From: Clostridia bacterium | Lineage (GTDB): Bacteria; Bacillota; Clostridia; Lachnospirales; Lachnospiraceae | Assembly: GCA_910574255.1 (NCBI GenBank) | Contig: CAJTAK010000006.1 | Coordinates: 1 to 64,000, forward strand | Direction: 5' to 3' | Length of the DNA: 64,000 nt | Shown: in pieces, positions 46,677 to 55,293 of the stretch | Position numbering within the stretch: the stretch's first letter is position 1 | How the letters are laid out: each line of letters opens with the position of its first letter | Notes under the pieces: model-generated | What the model was told of the DNA's origin: nothing | What the model saw: only the letters and a program-made list of their open reading frames with translations | Database searches by the model: none | Program-made: the position numbers and the translations under genes

Positions 46677-49070
46677 ATGAAAAAAATGTGTAATGAATGG
46701 AAAAAGGGTGTGTCAGTGGTTATGGCGGCTCTGCTTGTATGCGGCAGCATTCAGATTCCGGTTCAGGCCAAAGAGGCGGAGGGCTGGATCAGGAAAAATG
46801 CGCTGACAGCAGTTGAAAAGCTGAATCCGGAAGCAAAAACAGAAGGAGCACAGCTGACTGCTCAGGATAAAAAACAATTAGCTAAGGAGGAAACTGTCTA
46901 CGTAATTGCAAATGCAGCTGGCTCTCCTGAAAAGCTGATTGTCAGCGATTGGCTGAAAAATGCTATGGGAAGTGAAACTTTGGAGGATACAACAGAGCTG
47001 ACTAATATTACAAATGTAAAAGGAACAGAAGGCTTTGAGCAAAAGCAAGGCTCTTTAGGCGTATGGGATGCAGCAGGGAATGATATTTATTATCAGGGAA
47101 GTATTCAAAAAGAGCTTCCGGTAGATTTGAAAGTGACCTATCAGTTAAATGGCAGAACGGTTTCTCCGGAAGAACTGGCAGGGCAGAGCGGCAAGGTAAA
47201 TATCCGATTTAATTACACCAATCGGCAGAAGGAAGCTGTAATGGTAGGAGAGAAGGAAGAAGCTTTATATGTACCTTTTGTAGTTATGACAAGTCTGGTT
47301 CTGGACAATGAGAACTTCCGAAATATTGAGGTTTCAAATGGGAAGGTCATCAATGATGGTGAGCGCACCATTGTAATGGGGTATGCGATGCCTGGACTCA
47401 AGGACAATTTGGATATTGGCAGTGAGGATTTTGATGTGGAAGAGCTGGATATTCCGGAGTATGTGGAGTTGACTGCGGATGTGACGGATTTTGAGCTGGC
47501 AACGACTCTGACGGTGGCGACCAACGAAATTTTTGCAGATATGGATATTGATACCCAGGAAAAAATGGATGATTTGTCATCAGATATGGATGAGCTGCAG
47601 GATGCCATGAATGAACTGATGGATGGAACTGCTGAGCTGTATGACGGCGTGCTGGAATTGTATGATGGAACTGAAGAACTAACAGACGGCATTGATGAAC
47701 TGGATGACGGGGCAGAAAAATTGAATGATGGCGCCAGGGATTTAAGGGACGGCGCAAAGGAGCTGTATGATGGCATCGGTACTTTAAAAAACGGAGCAGG
47801 AGCATTATTTGTAGGTGTAAAGCAGTTGGCGGATGGTCTGCAGCAGCTTACCCAGAATGATAAGGCTTTGAATGATGGGGCAAAAGCATTGTATGACGGA
47901 GTATTTCAGATGGCGAACGCTCAATTGGCAGCACTTAGTGCTGCAGGTATTCCAGGGATTACGACCTTGTCACAGCCAAAGACACCGCAGGAAATAAATA
48001 AATTTTTGAATGATATTAATAATAATCAGAAAATTATTCAAAGTCTTCTTGGCAGCACGGCCAGTGTGAGAGCCATGATCGAACAAGAGGTGACTGCTCA
48101 GTTAACTGGTATCTCAATTCAGAGTCTGGATAATACAGAGGTGCCGGAAGCGGAACCAGAAGAGAGCGAAGACTTGCAAGAAAAGGCAGCGGCGGCTGAA
48201 GCAACGGAGGATCCTGTGCCGGCAGAAGAAGATTCTGAGAAGACAGTAGAATCTGCTGGTGCAGATACATTAACTACTGCAGAAACAGATAAAAAACAGG
48301 AGCAATCATCGCAGAATGCAGAAGAAGTGTCTGAGCAGGAGCAAAAATCAGAGGAGGAAGTAAGTACGGAACAACAAGAGGAGCTGCAAACAGAACAGGC
48401 AGCGGCAGAACAAGAGAACAATCAGAGTTCAGACCAGGAAGCAGAACCACAGGCAGAGGTTCAGGAAAAAGAAATAGTAATGGTTCAAACGGGTTCCGGA
48501 GCAGGAAATCCGACAGACGCAGTCAAAGAAAAAATGGTTGCTCGTATGACACAGCAGGTCATACAGACATTAACTATGGCGAACGCGACTTTGGAACTGC
48601 TGAAAGGAGCGTACCAAATGAACGCCGGAATCGGAAGCTATACTCAAGGTGTAGATAAAGTTTACGAAGGTGTACAGGAATTGCTGAAAAATGCTCCCAC
48701 ATTAAATTCCGGAATTGATGCTCTGAATGACGGTGCCGGAAGACTGGCAGCAGGAGCCAGCGAACTAAAGGGCGGAACCAGAGAACTAAAAGATGGAACC
48801 GAAGAACTAAAGGACGGGGGTCAGGAGCTTCGCGATGGTGTAGAAGAACTGCGGGACGGTTCAAAGGAATTGAAGGATGGAACCATTGAATTCAATGACG
48901 AGGGCATCCAGAAGCTGGTAGATACCTTTAATGGGGATCTCCAGGAGCTGTCTGACCGTTTTGAAGGGGTGAAAAGCGCAGCCAAAGCTTATCAATCCTT
49001 TGCAGGAATTTCTGACGGAGTAGAAGGAAATGTAAGATTCATCTACAAAACAGCAGGAATAGAAAAATAG
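46677..49070 (+). CDS. Exported protein with x-x-x-Leu-x-x-Gly heptad repeats
   Basis: 797 residues. Signal peptide (about 1-34, core VVMAALLVCGSIQI, VQA end). Residues 60-295 form a beta-rich region. Then come about a dozen heptads of the ELYDGTEELTDGIDELDDGA type (about 300-400), a low-complexity Glu/Gln/Ala segment (about 485-600), and a second heptad array (about 680-740, LKGGTRELKDGTEELKDGG). These heptads predict a long coiled rod and are known from YhgE-type and MMPL-linked proteins. No C-terminal membrane helix or sorting signal is visible. With the MMPL gene it may form a trans-envelope export assembly; that is inference. Confidence 0.85.
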   Translation: MKKMCNEWKKGVSVVMAALLVCGSIQIPVQAKEAEGWIRKNALTAVEKLNPEAKTEGAQLTAQDKKQLAKEETVYVIANAAGSPEKLIVSDWLKNAMGSETLEDTTELTNITNVKGTEGFEQKQGSLGVWDAAGNDIYYQGSIQKELPVDLKVTYQLNGRTVSPEELAGQSGKVNIRFNYTNRQKEAVMVGEKEEALYVPFVVMTSLVLDNENFRNIEVSNGKVINDGERTIVMGYAMPGLKDNLDIGSEDFDVEELDIPEYVELTADVTDFELATTLTVATNEIFADMDIDTQEKMDDLSSDMDELQDAMNELMDGTAELYDGVLELYDGTEELTDGIDELDDGAEKLNDGARDLRDGAKELYDGIGTLKNGAGALFVGVKQLADGLQQLTQNDKALNDGAKALYDGVFQMANAQLAALSAAGIPGITTLSQPKTPQEINKFLNDINNNQKIIQSLLGSTASVRAMIEQEVTAQLTGISIQSLDNTEVPEAEPEESEDLQEKAAAAEATEDPVPAEEDSEKTVESAGADTLTTAETDKKQEQSSQNAEEVSEQEQKSEEEVSTEQQEELQTEQAAAEQENNQSSDQEAEPQAEVQEKEIVMVQTGSGAGNPTDAVKEKMVARMTQQVIQTLTMANATLELLKGAYQMNAGIGSYTQGVDKVYEGVQELLKNAPTLNSGIDALNDGAGRLAAGASELKGGTRELKDGTEELKDGGQELRDGVEELRDGSKELKDGTIEFNDEGIQKLVDTFNGDLQELSDRFEGVKSAAKAYQSFAGISDGVEGNVRFIYKTAGIEK

Positions 49071-49082
49071 AAAGATAAAAAG

Positions 49083-49140
49083 AAGGCAGTTTCCATATCC
49101 AAATTCTCTCAAAGGAGGGGGATATGGAACTGCCTTTTTT
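49083..49140 (+). terminator. Terminator after the heptad-repeat gene
   Basis: AAGGCAGTTTCCATATCC pairs with GGATATGGAACTGCCTT (one bulged T), followed by TTTT. Confidence 0.88.
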
Positions 49141-49154
49141 ATAATGAGTTTGAT

Positions 49155-50387
49155 CTAAAGTGAAAGAATGTAAACATCATCAGGGGTAATCCTGCGTTCG
49201 GGGGTGAAAATCAGCCAGTCAGTAATGTCTTCCGGGCTGTAAGCTCCCACATATCCCTCATGAAGTCCTTTGATATAATAAGGCTCCTGAGTAAGCTTTG
49301 CAGTAATACGCCCTTCTTGAATATCAGTAACTTCAAACCAGATATGCTCCCGATCATTGGAATCTGTCCGGTGCTTTTTATCCATTAAAAGTCCAATCTT
49401 CACCAGAAGGTGATTTTTCTTGTCAGAAAAAGCCTGATACAAAAATTCCATTCGTTCTGTAGCCAGAGCCTTCATACGCAGGGTTTCTGAAGTGGAAAAC
49501 ATATAGATAGGATTTTGGGCAAGCAGTTCATCATAGACAGCAAGGGAAGAATAGTTTCCCTCTTCTGCACTTTCATGAGTGGGATATACAAAGACTGCAC
49601 AGGTATCTTCATTATGCCCGTCTTCCCGATCGTTTTTTCCGCCCAGCATATCCGGGGGATAACAGGAGACGGCCTCTTCCCAATCAATCAGTGTAACAAC
49701 TAAAGGAATGCCCTGAGCAACATAAGCCAGGAAAAAAGGCGTTCCATATTCCGGAGTACTATCTGCCTCTAACAACCGATAGGCCAACGTTTCCAGAGTG
49801 TTATAATGGCTCTGATAAGTCTCTTTGTTAGAATTCAGTACTTCCAGCTCTGGATGCCCGCAGCGATTGAGGCCATGCGTGTGAAGCCATACACAGTCTT
49901 CCTCCCCGGAGACTGCCTGAGCAGTAAAAAGATAACGGGGAGCAGGGGGGACTGTAGACTGGGCAGCCAGAATGACCCAGCGTCCGGACAAAATCTTTTC
50001 CGAGCTGTCATCCAGTACAGCAAGAACATCCGGCAGCAGGGCATAAATTAACTTGAGCTGTAAATGGTAGGAGACAAGGGGATTTTTTCCGAATTCCAAC
50101 ACCACGGCAAGCCCATACTGAGCAGTTTGAACAGCTTCTACATCAACATCGGGAAAAAGGTGCTGGCAGCGGTAAAGCTCCGGAATGGTAAAATCTAAGG
50201 GATAAATTTCGGCTGAATAGAGTTCTCCGTTATAATTGATTTCCAGAAACAGTGTTTCTTCTTCCATGTGTTCTGATAGAAGCTGAAAAGCACCGGTTGT
50301 ATGAAGCCGGTCCAAAAGCAGCTGGGGATCTTCGATATCTCTGGGCTGAGACGGCACGGCAAGCATGTAAGACTTTGGTTTTTCCAT
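49155..50387 (-). CDS. DUF4026-like protein with C-terminal DUF2314-like domain
   Basis: 410 residues, no signal or membrane segment. The N-terminal two-thirds look like DUF4026. The C-terminal part (about 325-410, EHIWFEVTDIQEGRITAKLTQE, then EGYVGAYSPEDITDWLIFTPERRITPDDVYIL) resembles DUF2314, which occurs in proteins linked to polymorphic toxin immunity and is otherwise uncharacterised. The ATG at 50387 lies eight bases from AGGAGG; a start at 50393 is too close. It is downstream of tRNA-Ser on the same strand, possibly sharing its transcript. Family assignment is from memory of motifs and is moderate. Confidence 0.7.
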   Translation of the reverse strand: MEKPKSYMLAVPSQPRDIEDPQLLLDRLHTTGAFQLLSEHMEEETLFLEINYNGELYSAEIYPLDFTIPELYRCQHLFPDVDVEAVQTAQYGLAVVLEFGKNPLVSYHLQLKLIYALLPDVLAVLDDSSEKILSGRWVILAAQSTVPPAPRYLFTAQAVSGEEDCVWLHTHGLNRCGHPELEVLNSNKETYQSHYNTLETLAYRLLEADSTPEYGTPFFLAYVAQGIPLVVTLIDWEEAVSCYPPDMLGGKNDREDGHNEDTCAVFVYPTHESAEEGNYSSLAVYDELLAQNPIYMFSTSETLRMKALATERMEFLYQAFSDKKNHLLVKIGLLMDKKHRTDSNDREHIWFEVTDIQEGRITAKLTQEPYYIKGLHEGYVGAYSPEDITDWLIFTPERRITPDDVYILSL

Positions 50388-50474
50388 AATCATTTCCTCC
50401 TGATTCAATAATAAAAAGGACTGCCGCAAATCCATAGAATGTTTCTGCGGACTGCTGCAATCCCTTTAAAATAA

Positions 50475-50563
50475 CGGAGGAGGGGGGATTTGAACCCCCG
50501 CGCCGGTGCTGCCGACCTACTGGTGTTCGAAGCCAGACCCTTCAGCCGCTTGGGTACTCCTCC
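50475..50563 (-). tRNA. tRNA-Ser(CGA)
   Basis: Class II tRNA of 89 bases with a long variable arm. Acceptor GGAGGAG/CTCCTCC, discriminator G, loop TTCGAAC reading CGA, T loop TTCAAAT. The last pair of the anticodon stem is C facing A (CTGGC with ACCAG). Confidence 0.92.
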
Positions 50564-50572
50564 ATGGAATAG

Positions 50573-50601
50573 ATTATAATACGACCGGCAAGATTTTTCA
50601 A
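50573..50601 (-). promoter_or_regulatory. Promoter of tRNA-Ser
   Basis: Minus strand: TTGAAA (50601-50596), 17-base spacer, TATAAT (50578-50573). Confidence 0.82.
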
Positions 50602-50610
50602 GTTATTCCC

Positions 50611-50639
50611 TTGTGAGAAATGCATATTTATGTTAAAAT
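50611..50639 (+). promoter_or_regulatory. Promoter of pfkA
   Basis: TTGTGA (50611-50616), 17-base spacer, TAAAAT (50634-50639). Back to back with the tRNA-Ser promoter. The leader contains a small hairpin GGGCTTCG/CGAAAGCCC. Confidence 0.75.
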
Positions 50640-50709
50640 TTATCTATCGTGTGGGCTTCGAATGCGAAAGCCCGGGAAAATCTGAACGAAAAGGATGGAG
50701 GCGTGCTTT

Positions 50710-51783
50710 ATGAAACGAATCGGAATGCTGACCAGCGGCGGAGACTGCCAGGCCCTGAATGCAACTATGAGAGGTATTGTAAAAGGTGTCTGCAATGCTC
50801 TGGACGAGGTGGAACTGTATGGATTTGAGGAAGGCTATAAGGGTTTGATTTATGGAAATTACCGTATGCTGACCCCCAAAGATTTCTCAGGAATCCTTAC
50901 CAAAGGCGGAACCATTCTGGGAAGCTCCAGACAGGCATTTAAGCAGATGAGAGTGCCGGACGAGAAAGGTCTGGATAAGGTAGAAGCTATGAAGCAGACG
51001 TATTACAAGCTGCGTCTGGACTGCCTGGTGATATTGGGTGGAAACGGAACCCAGAAGACAGCGAATCTTTTAAGAGAAGAAGGGCTGAATGTGCTGCATA
51101 TGCCTAAGACCATCGATAACGATATCTGGGCAACCGATATGACTTTCGGTTTCCAAAGTGCGGTAAATATTGCAACAGACTGTATTGATTGTATTCATAC
51201 CACAGCGGCATCTCATGGACGTGTTTTCATTGTGGAGGTTATGGGACATAAGGTGGGCCAGCTTACCCTTCATGCAGGAATTGCAGGCGGAGCGGACATT
51301 ATTCTGATTCCGGAGATTCCCTATAGCATTGACAGCATTTGCGACGCCATTGATGCTCGGAATAAGCAGAAGAAGGGCTTTACCATTCTTGCAGTGGCAG
51401 AAGGTGCTATCCCTAAGGAGCGTGCGGCAATGTCCAAGAAAGAATTGAAAAAGTTCATGGAGACTTATACCTATCCTACAGTCTCCTATGAGATTGCCGA
51501 TCAGCTTACCAAGCGTCTGGGCACAGAAGTAAGAGTAACCGTTCCCGGACATACCCAGAGAGGCGGAAGTCCCTGCCCGTATGACCGTGTACTTTCCACA
51601 AGACTTGGAGCTGCTGCTGCCCAGGCTATCGTGGATGATGACTATGGTTATATGATTGGTATTGTAGATGATGAAACTAAGAGAATTCCGCTGCAGGAGT
51701 CTGCCGGAAAATTAAAGTTTGTAGATCCCAATTCATCTATTATTGCAGAGGCAAAGATGGTTGGAATCAGCTTTGGAGATTAA
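50710..51783 (+). CDS. pfkA: 6-phosphofructokinase
   Basis: 357 residues. It phosphorylates fructose-6-phosphate in glycolysis. Motifs: MLTSGGDCQALNATMRG (phosphoryl-donor loop), LGGNGTQKTA, catalytic PKTIDNDIWATDMTFGFQSA, MGHKVGQLTLHAGIAGGAD, and PGHTQRGGSPCPYDR. The loop usually written GGDGS in ATP enzymes reads GGNGT: Gly is kept, which favours ATP over pyrophosphate, but Asp is Asn. The ATG at 50710 lies eight bases from GGAGG; an upstream start (50695) is not supported. It precedes dnaX by 3 bases, an unusual partner. Confidence 0.93.
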   Translation: MKRIGMLTSGGDCQALNATMRGIVKGVCNALDEVELYGFEEGYKGLIYGNYRMLTPKDFSGILTKGGTILGSSRQAFKQMRVPDEKGLDKVEAMKQTYYKLRLDCLVILGGNGTQKTANLLREEGLNVLHMPKTIDNDIWATDMTFGFQSAVNIATDCIDCIHTTAASHGRVFIVEVMGHKVGQLTLHAGIAGGADIILIPEIPYSIDSICDAIDARNKQKKGFTILAVAEGAIPKERAAMSKKELKKFMETYTYPTVSYEIADQLTKRLGTEVRVTVPGHTQRGGSPCPYDRVLSTRLGAAAAQAIVDDDYGYMIGIVDDETKRIPLQESAGKLKFVDPNSSIIAEAKMVGISFGD

Positions 51784-51786
51784 CCC

Positions 51787-53349
51787 ATGTCTTATATGGC
51801 GCTCTACCGGAAGTTCCGGCCTGCGGAGTTTGGCGATGTAAAGGGCCAGGAGCATATAGTCACAACATTGAAAAATCAAATCAAGGCAGAACGGATAGGC
51901 CATGCTTATTTGTTCTGCGGCACCAGAGGAACCGGAAAGACTACCATTGCCAAGATTTTTGCAAAGGCAGTAAACTGTGAGCAGCCAATAGACGGAAATC
52001 CCTGTGGAGAATGTGCAGCCTGCCGTTCTATTGCGGCAGGCACTTCCATGAATGTGATAGAGATTGATGCGGCTTCCAATAATGGTGTGGACAATATTCG
52101 TGAGATACGGGATGAGGTAGCCTATTCCCCTACAGAAGGACGGTACAAGGTCTATATTATCGATGAGGTGCATATGCTTTCTATCGGAGCCTTTAATGCT
52201 CTTTTGAAGACCTTGGAGGAGCCTCCTTCTTACGTAATCTTCATTTTGGCAACTACAGAGGCCCATAAGATTCCGGTGACGATTCTTTCCCGCTGCCAGC
52301 GGTATGATTTCCGGAGGATTTCGGCAGAGACCATTACAGAGCGTCTTAAGGAACTGACGCAGGCGGAAGAAGTATCAGCGGAAGAAAAAGCTCTGCGGTA
52401 TATTGCCAAGGCTGCGGATGGTTCTATGCGTGATGCGTTAAGCCTTTTGGATCAGTGTATCGCCTTTTATCTGGACCAGGATTTGACCTACGACCATGTT
52501 CTGGATGTGCTGGGGGCCGTGGATACAGAAGTGTACAGTGCGTTGCTGCGGCAGACGCTCAAGCAGGATCTAATAGGGGTCATGGAGCAGATTGAAGATC
52601 TGGTGCTGCAGGGAAGAGAACTGGGGCAGTTCGTAACTGACTTTACCTGGTATCTGCGGAATCTGCTTTTGCTGAAAAGCTCTGAGCACATGGAGGATGT
52701 GCTGGACGTATCTACGGAAAATCTGATGCAGCTTCGCCAGGAAGCTCAGATGATTGAGACGGATACGCTCATGCGCTACATCCGCATCTTTTCAGAGCTT
52801 GGAGGGCAGATACGTTATGCCTCACAGAAGCGTGTGCTGGTGGAGGTGGCATTTATTAAACTCTGTAAGCCGGCTATGGAGACGAATACGGACGGACTGC
52901 TGGATCGAATACGCGCTTTGGAAAAACAGATGGAGGAAGGCATTGCGCCTGCACAGGCAAATATGTCTGCTTGTGAGATGCCTGTTCCGGATAAGAAGCA
53001 GGAAGCGGCGCCTGTGGCCCCCAAGGCATTGCCTGAGGATGTCCAGAATGTGGTGAAAAACTGGTATAATGTGGTGAACCAGCTTCATCCGCTGCTGCGC
53101 ACTTATCTGAAGGATGCGCGTTTAAAGGCGTTGGGAGATAATCGGTTGGGAATTGTTGCCGCCACATCAACTGGTGAGGATTTTCTGAAAGAGCCGGCTC
53201 ATCTTACGGAGATTCAGACAGTGATTCAAAAGGGTACAGGAAAAGAGATGGAGTTAGTCATTGCATCCATGGATAACGATCCGCATACAGATATAGGTGC
53301 GATTGACATGGAGCAGTTTATTCATATGGAAATTGAGATAGAAGAATAA
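51787..53349 (+). CDS. dnaX: DNA polymerase III subunit gamma/tau
   Basis: 520 residues. Clamp-loader ATPase that links the polymerases and loads the sliding clamp. AAA+ domain with Walker A GTRGTGKTT, a zinc site formed by Cys residues in NCEQPIDGNPCGECAAC, Walker B YIIDEVHML, sensor ATTEAHKIP, and the arginine-finger SRCQRYDF. The C-terminal tau region (about 375-520) is Lys/Ala-rich then folded. Starts 3 bases after pfkA (SD inside its 3' end) and opens the conserved dnaX-ybaB-recR operon. No A-run suggestive of programmed frameshifting was noticed. Confidence 0.96.
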   Translation: MSYMALYRKFRPAEFGDVKGQEHIVTTLKNQIKAERIGHAYLFCGTRGTGKTTIAKIFAKAVNCEQPIDGNPCGECAACRSIAAGTSMNVIEIDAASNNGVDNIREIRDEVAYSPTEGRYKVYIIDEVHMLSIGAFNALLKTLEEPPSYVIFILATTEAHKIPVTILSRCQRYDFRRISAETITERLKELTQAEEVSAEEKALRYIAKAADGSMRDALSLLDQCIAFYLDQDLTYDHVLDVLGAVDTEVYSALLRQTLKQDLIGVMEQIEDLVLQGRELGQFVTDFTWYLRNLLLLKSSEHMEDVLDVSTENLMQLRQEAQMIETDTLMRYIRIFSELGGQIRYASQKRVLVEVAFIKLCKPAMETNTDGLLDRIRALEKQMEEGIAPAQANMSACEMPVPDKKQEAAPVAPKALPEDVQNVVKNWYNVVNQLHPLLRTYLKDARLKALGDNRLGIVAATSTGEDFLKEPAHLTEIQTVIQKGTGKEMELVIASMDNDPHTDIGAIDMEQFIHMEIEIEE

Positions 53350-53364
53350 AAGGAGGATGCAAAA

Positions 53365-53718
53365 GTGGCAAAAAGAGGTGGATTTCCCGGCGGAGGAATG
53401 GGTATGCCAGGCAACATGAATAACCTGATGAAGCAGGCGCAGAAGATGCAGCGTCAGATGGAGGAAAGCAAAAAAGAACTGGAAGAAAAGGAATATACGG
53501 CTGCGGCAGGCGGCGGTGCAGTGGAGATTACGGTATCAGGTAAGAAAGAGATTGTAAAGGTAAAGCTGGCTGAGGAAGTAGTGGATCCGGATGACATTGA
53601 GATGCTGGAGGATCTGATTATGGCGGCAGCGAATCAGGCGTTTCGTCAGATGGAGGAAGATTCTGCGGCTGTGATGTCAAAGCTGACTGGCGGTCTGGGC
53701 GGAGGCTTGCCTTTCTAA
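53365..53718 (+). CDS. ybaB: YbaB/EbfC nucleoid-associated protein
   Basis: 117 residues. Small dimeric DNA-binding protein. A Gly/Met-rich N terminus (GGFPGGGMGMPGNMNNLM), a helix MKQAQKMQRQMEESKKELEEKE, then the core AAGGGAVEITVSGKKEIVKVKL and VVDPDDIEMLEDLIMAAANQA. GTG start with AGGAGG eight bases upstream. Placed between dnaX and recR as in most bacteria; the stop overlaps the recR start. Confidence 0.96.
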   Translation: MAKRGGFPGGGMGMPGNMNNLMKQAQKMQRQMEESKKELEEKEYTAAAGGGAVEITVSGKKEIVKVKLAEEVVDPDDIEMLEDLIMAAANQAFRQMEEDSAAVMSKLTGGLGGGLPF

Positions 53719-54314
53719 TGGACTATTACGGAAGTCAAATCAGCAGATTAATTGAGCAGCTTTCCGCACTGCCGGGGATTGGAAGCAAGACAGCCCAGCG
53801 CCTTGCCTTTCACATTGTCAATATGCCCATGGAAAAGGTTCAGGCTTTATCAGAGTCTGTTCTGGATGCCAAGAAAAATGTGCGTTACTGTAAGCAGTGC
53901 TTTACTATGACGGATCGGGAGCTTTGCCCTATCTGCAGCAATCCCAAGCGGAACGGTAAGCAGATTATGGTGGTGGAAAACACCAGGGATCTGGCAGCCT
54001 ATGAGAAGACCGGGAGATTTGAGGGAGTATACCATGTACTTCACGGAGCTATCTCTCCTATGCTGGGAATCGGCCCTGGCGACATCCGCTTAAAGGAACT
54101 GATGACCAGGCTTCATGGAGATGTGGAAGAGGTAATCATAGCAACCAACTCCAGTCTGGAGGGGGAGACAACGGCTATGTATATCAGTAAGCTTATTAAG
54201 CCTACAGGGATATTGGTGACACGGATAGCCAGCGGCGTCCCGGTGGGTGGCGACCTGGAGTATATTGATGAGGTGACGCTTCTGCGGGCTCTGGAAGGGC
54301 GTGTTGAACTGTAA
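53718..54314 (+). CDS. recR: Recombination protein RecR
   Basis: 198 residues, normal length. It works with RecO to load RecA on gapped DNA. Helix-hairpin-helix (LSALPGIGSKTAQRLAFHIV), a C4 zinc finger (CKQCFTMTDRELCPIC), then a Toprim domain (IMVVENTRDLAAYEKTGRFEGVYHVLHGAISPM). ATG overlaps the ybaB stop by one base (TAATG). Last gene of dnaX-ybaB-recR. Confidence 0.97.
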   Translation: MDYYGSQISRLIEQLSALPGIGSKTAQRLAFHIVNMPMEKVQALSESVLDAKKNVRYCKQCFTMTDRELCPICSNPKRNGKQIMVVENTRDLAAYEKTGRFEGVYHVLHGAISPMLGIGPGDIRLKELMTRLHGDVEEVIIATNSSLEGETTAMYISKLIKPTGILVTRIASGVPVGGDLEYIDEVTLLRALEGRVEL

Positions 54315-54334
54315 TAGATTTCCTTAAGAACAGC

Positions 54335-54363
54335 TTGACCGTCCAGGTTTCTATAGGTATACT
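54335..54363 (+). promoter_or_regulatory. Promoter of the transketolase genes
   Basis: TTGACC (54335-54340), 17-base spacer, TATACT (54358-54363). Confidence 0.8.
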
Positions 54364-54456
54364 ATAGAGAGAGATTTTGGTATCATTAGGAAAAGACAGA
54401 CACATCCTATGATATGGACAGGATTCTTTAAAAAAATAATTAAAGGTGGGACAAAC

Positions 54457-55293
54457 ATGACTAAGTTAGAACTTCAAAAGACGGCAAACGAAGTCCGTAA
54501 AAGCATCGTTACAGCCGTTCACAGTGCAAAGTCCGGACATCCGGGCGGTTCTTTATCAGCAGCAGACGTATTTACGTATCTGTATTTTGAGGAGCTGAAT
54601 ATCGACCCGAAGGAACCGAAGAAAGCAGACAGAGACCGTTTCGTACTTTCTAAAGGACATACAGCACCAGGACTTTACGCAGCTTTGGCAGAGAGAGGAT
54701 TTTTCCCGAAGGAGGAGCTGACTACACTCCGTCATATCGGTTCTCATTTGCAGGGACATCCCTGTATGCAGCATACACCGGGACTGGATATGTCCAGCGG
54801 ATCTTTGGGACAGGGAATTTCCGCAGCCGTAGGTATGGCTCTTTCGGCAAAGACCTTCGGTGACAATTATCGTGTATACACGCTTCTGGGTGACGGAGAG
54901 CTTCAGGAAGGCCAGGTATGGGAGGCATCTATGTTTGCAAGTGCAAAGAAGCTGGACAACCTGTGCGTGATCGTGGATAACAACAATCTGCAGATTGACG
55001 GAACCATTGAGGAAGTAAACTCTCCTTATCCGATCCCAGAGAAGTTTGAGGCATTTGGCTTCCATGTGATCAACATAGACGGACATGATTTTGATCAGTT
55101 GAAAGCAGCCTTCGATGAGGCAAGAACCATTAAGGGGCAGCCTACAGCTATTATTATGAAGACGGTAAAGGGCAAGGGCGTTTCTTTCATGGAGAACAAT
55201 GCGTCATGGCATGGCACAGCTCCCAATGATGAGCAGTATGCAACCGCAATGGCAGAATTAGAGAAGGCAGGTGAAGCATTATGTCAGAAGTAA
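54457..55293 (+). CDS. tktA: Transketolase, N-terminal subunit
   Basis: 278 residues. It carries the thiamine-diphosphate pyrophosphate-binding domain of a split transketolase: KSGHPGGSLSAADVFTYLYF, LSKGHTAPGLYAALAERG, the TPP motif GDGELQEGQVWEASMFASAKKLDNLCVIVDNN (in GDG...NN form), and TVKGKGVSFMENN. The enzyme moves two-carbon units in the non-oxidative pentose phosphate path. The ATG at 54457 follows AAAGGTGGGACAAAC. It overlaps its partner by 13 bases, consistent with a heteromeric enzyme made in equal amounts. Confidence 0.95.
   Translation: MTKLELQKTANEVRKSIVTAVHSAKSGHPGGSLSAADVFTYLYFEELNIDPKEPKKADRDRFVLSKGHTAPGLYAALAERGFFPKEELTTLRHIGSHLQGHPCMQHTPGLDMSSGSLGQGISAAVGMALSAKTFGDNYRVYTLLGDGELQEGQVWEASMFASAKKLDNLCVIVDNNNLQIDGTIEEVNSPYPIPEKFEAFGFHVINIDGHDFDQLKAAFDEARTIKGQPTAIIMKTVKGKGVSFMENNASWHGTAPNDEQYATAMAELEKAGEALCQK

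Noticed and set aside
50388-50474. SRP RNA near dnaX, as in Bacillus
   Set aside because: No GGTCAGG/GGAAGGAAGCAGCC core is present around tRNA-Ser or upstream of dnaX.
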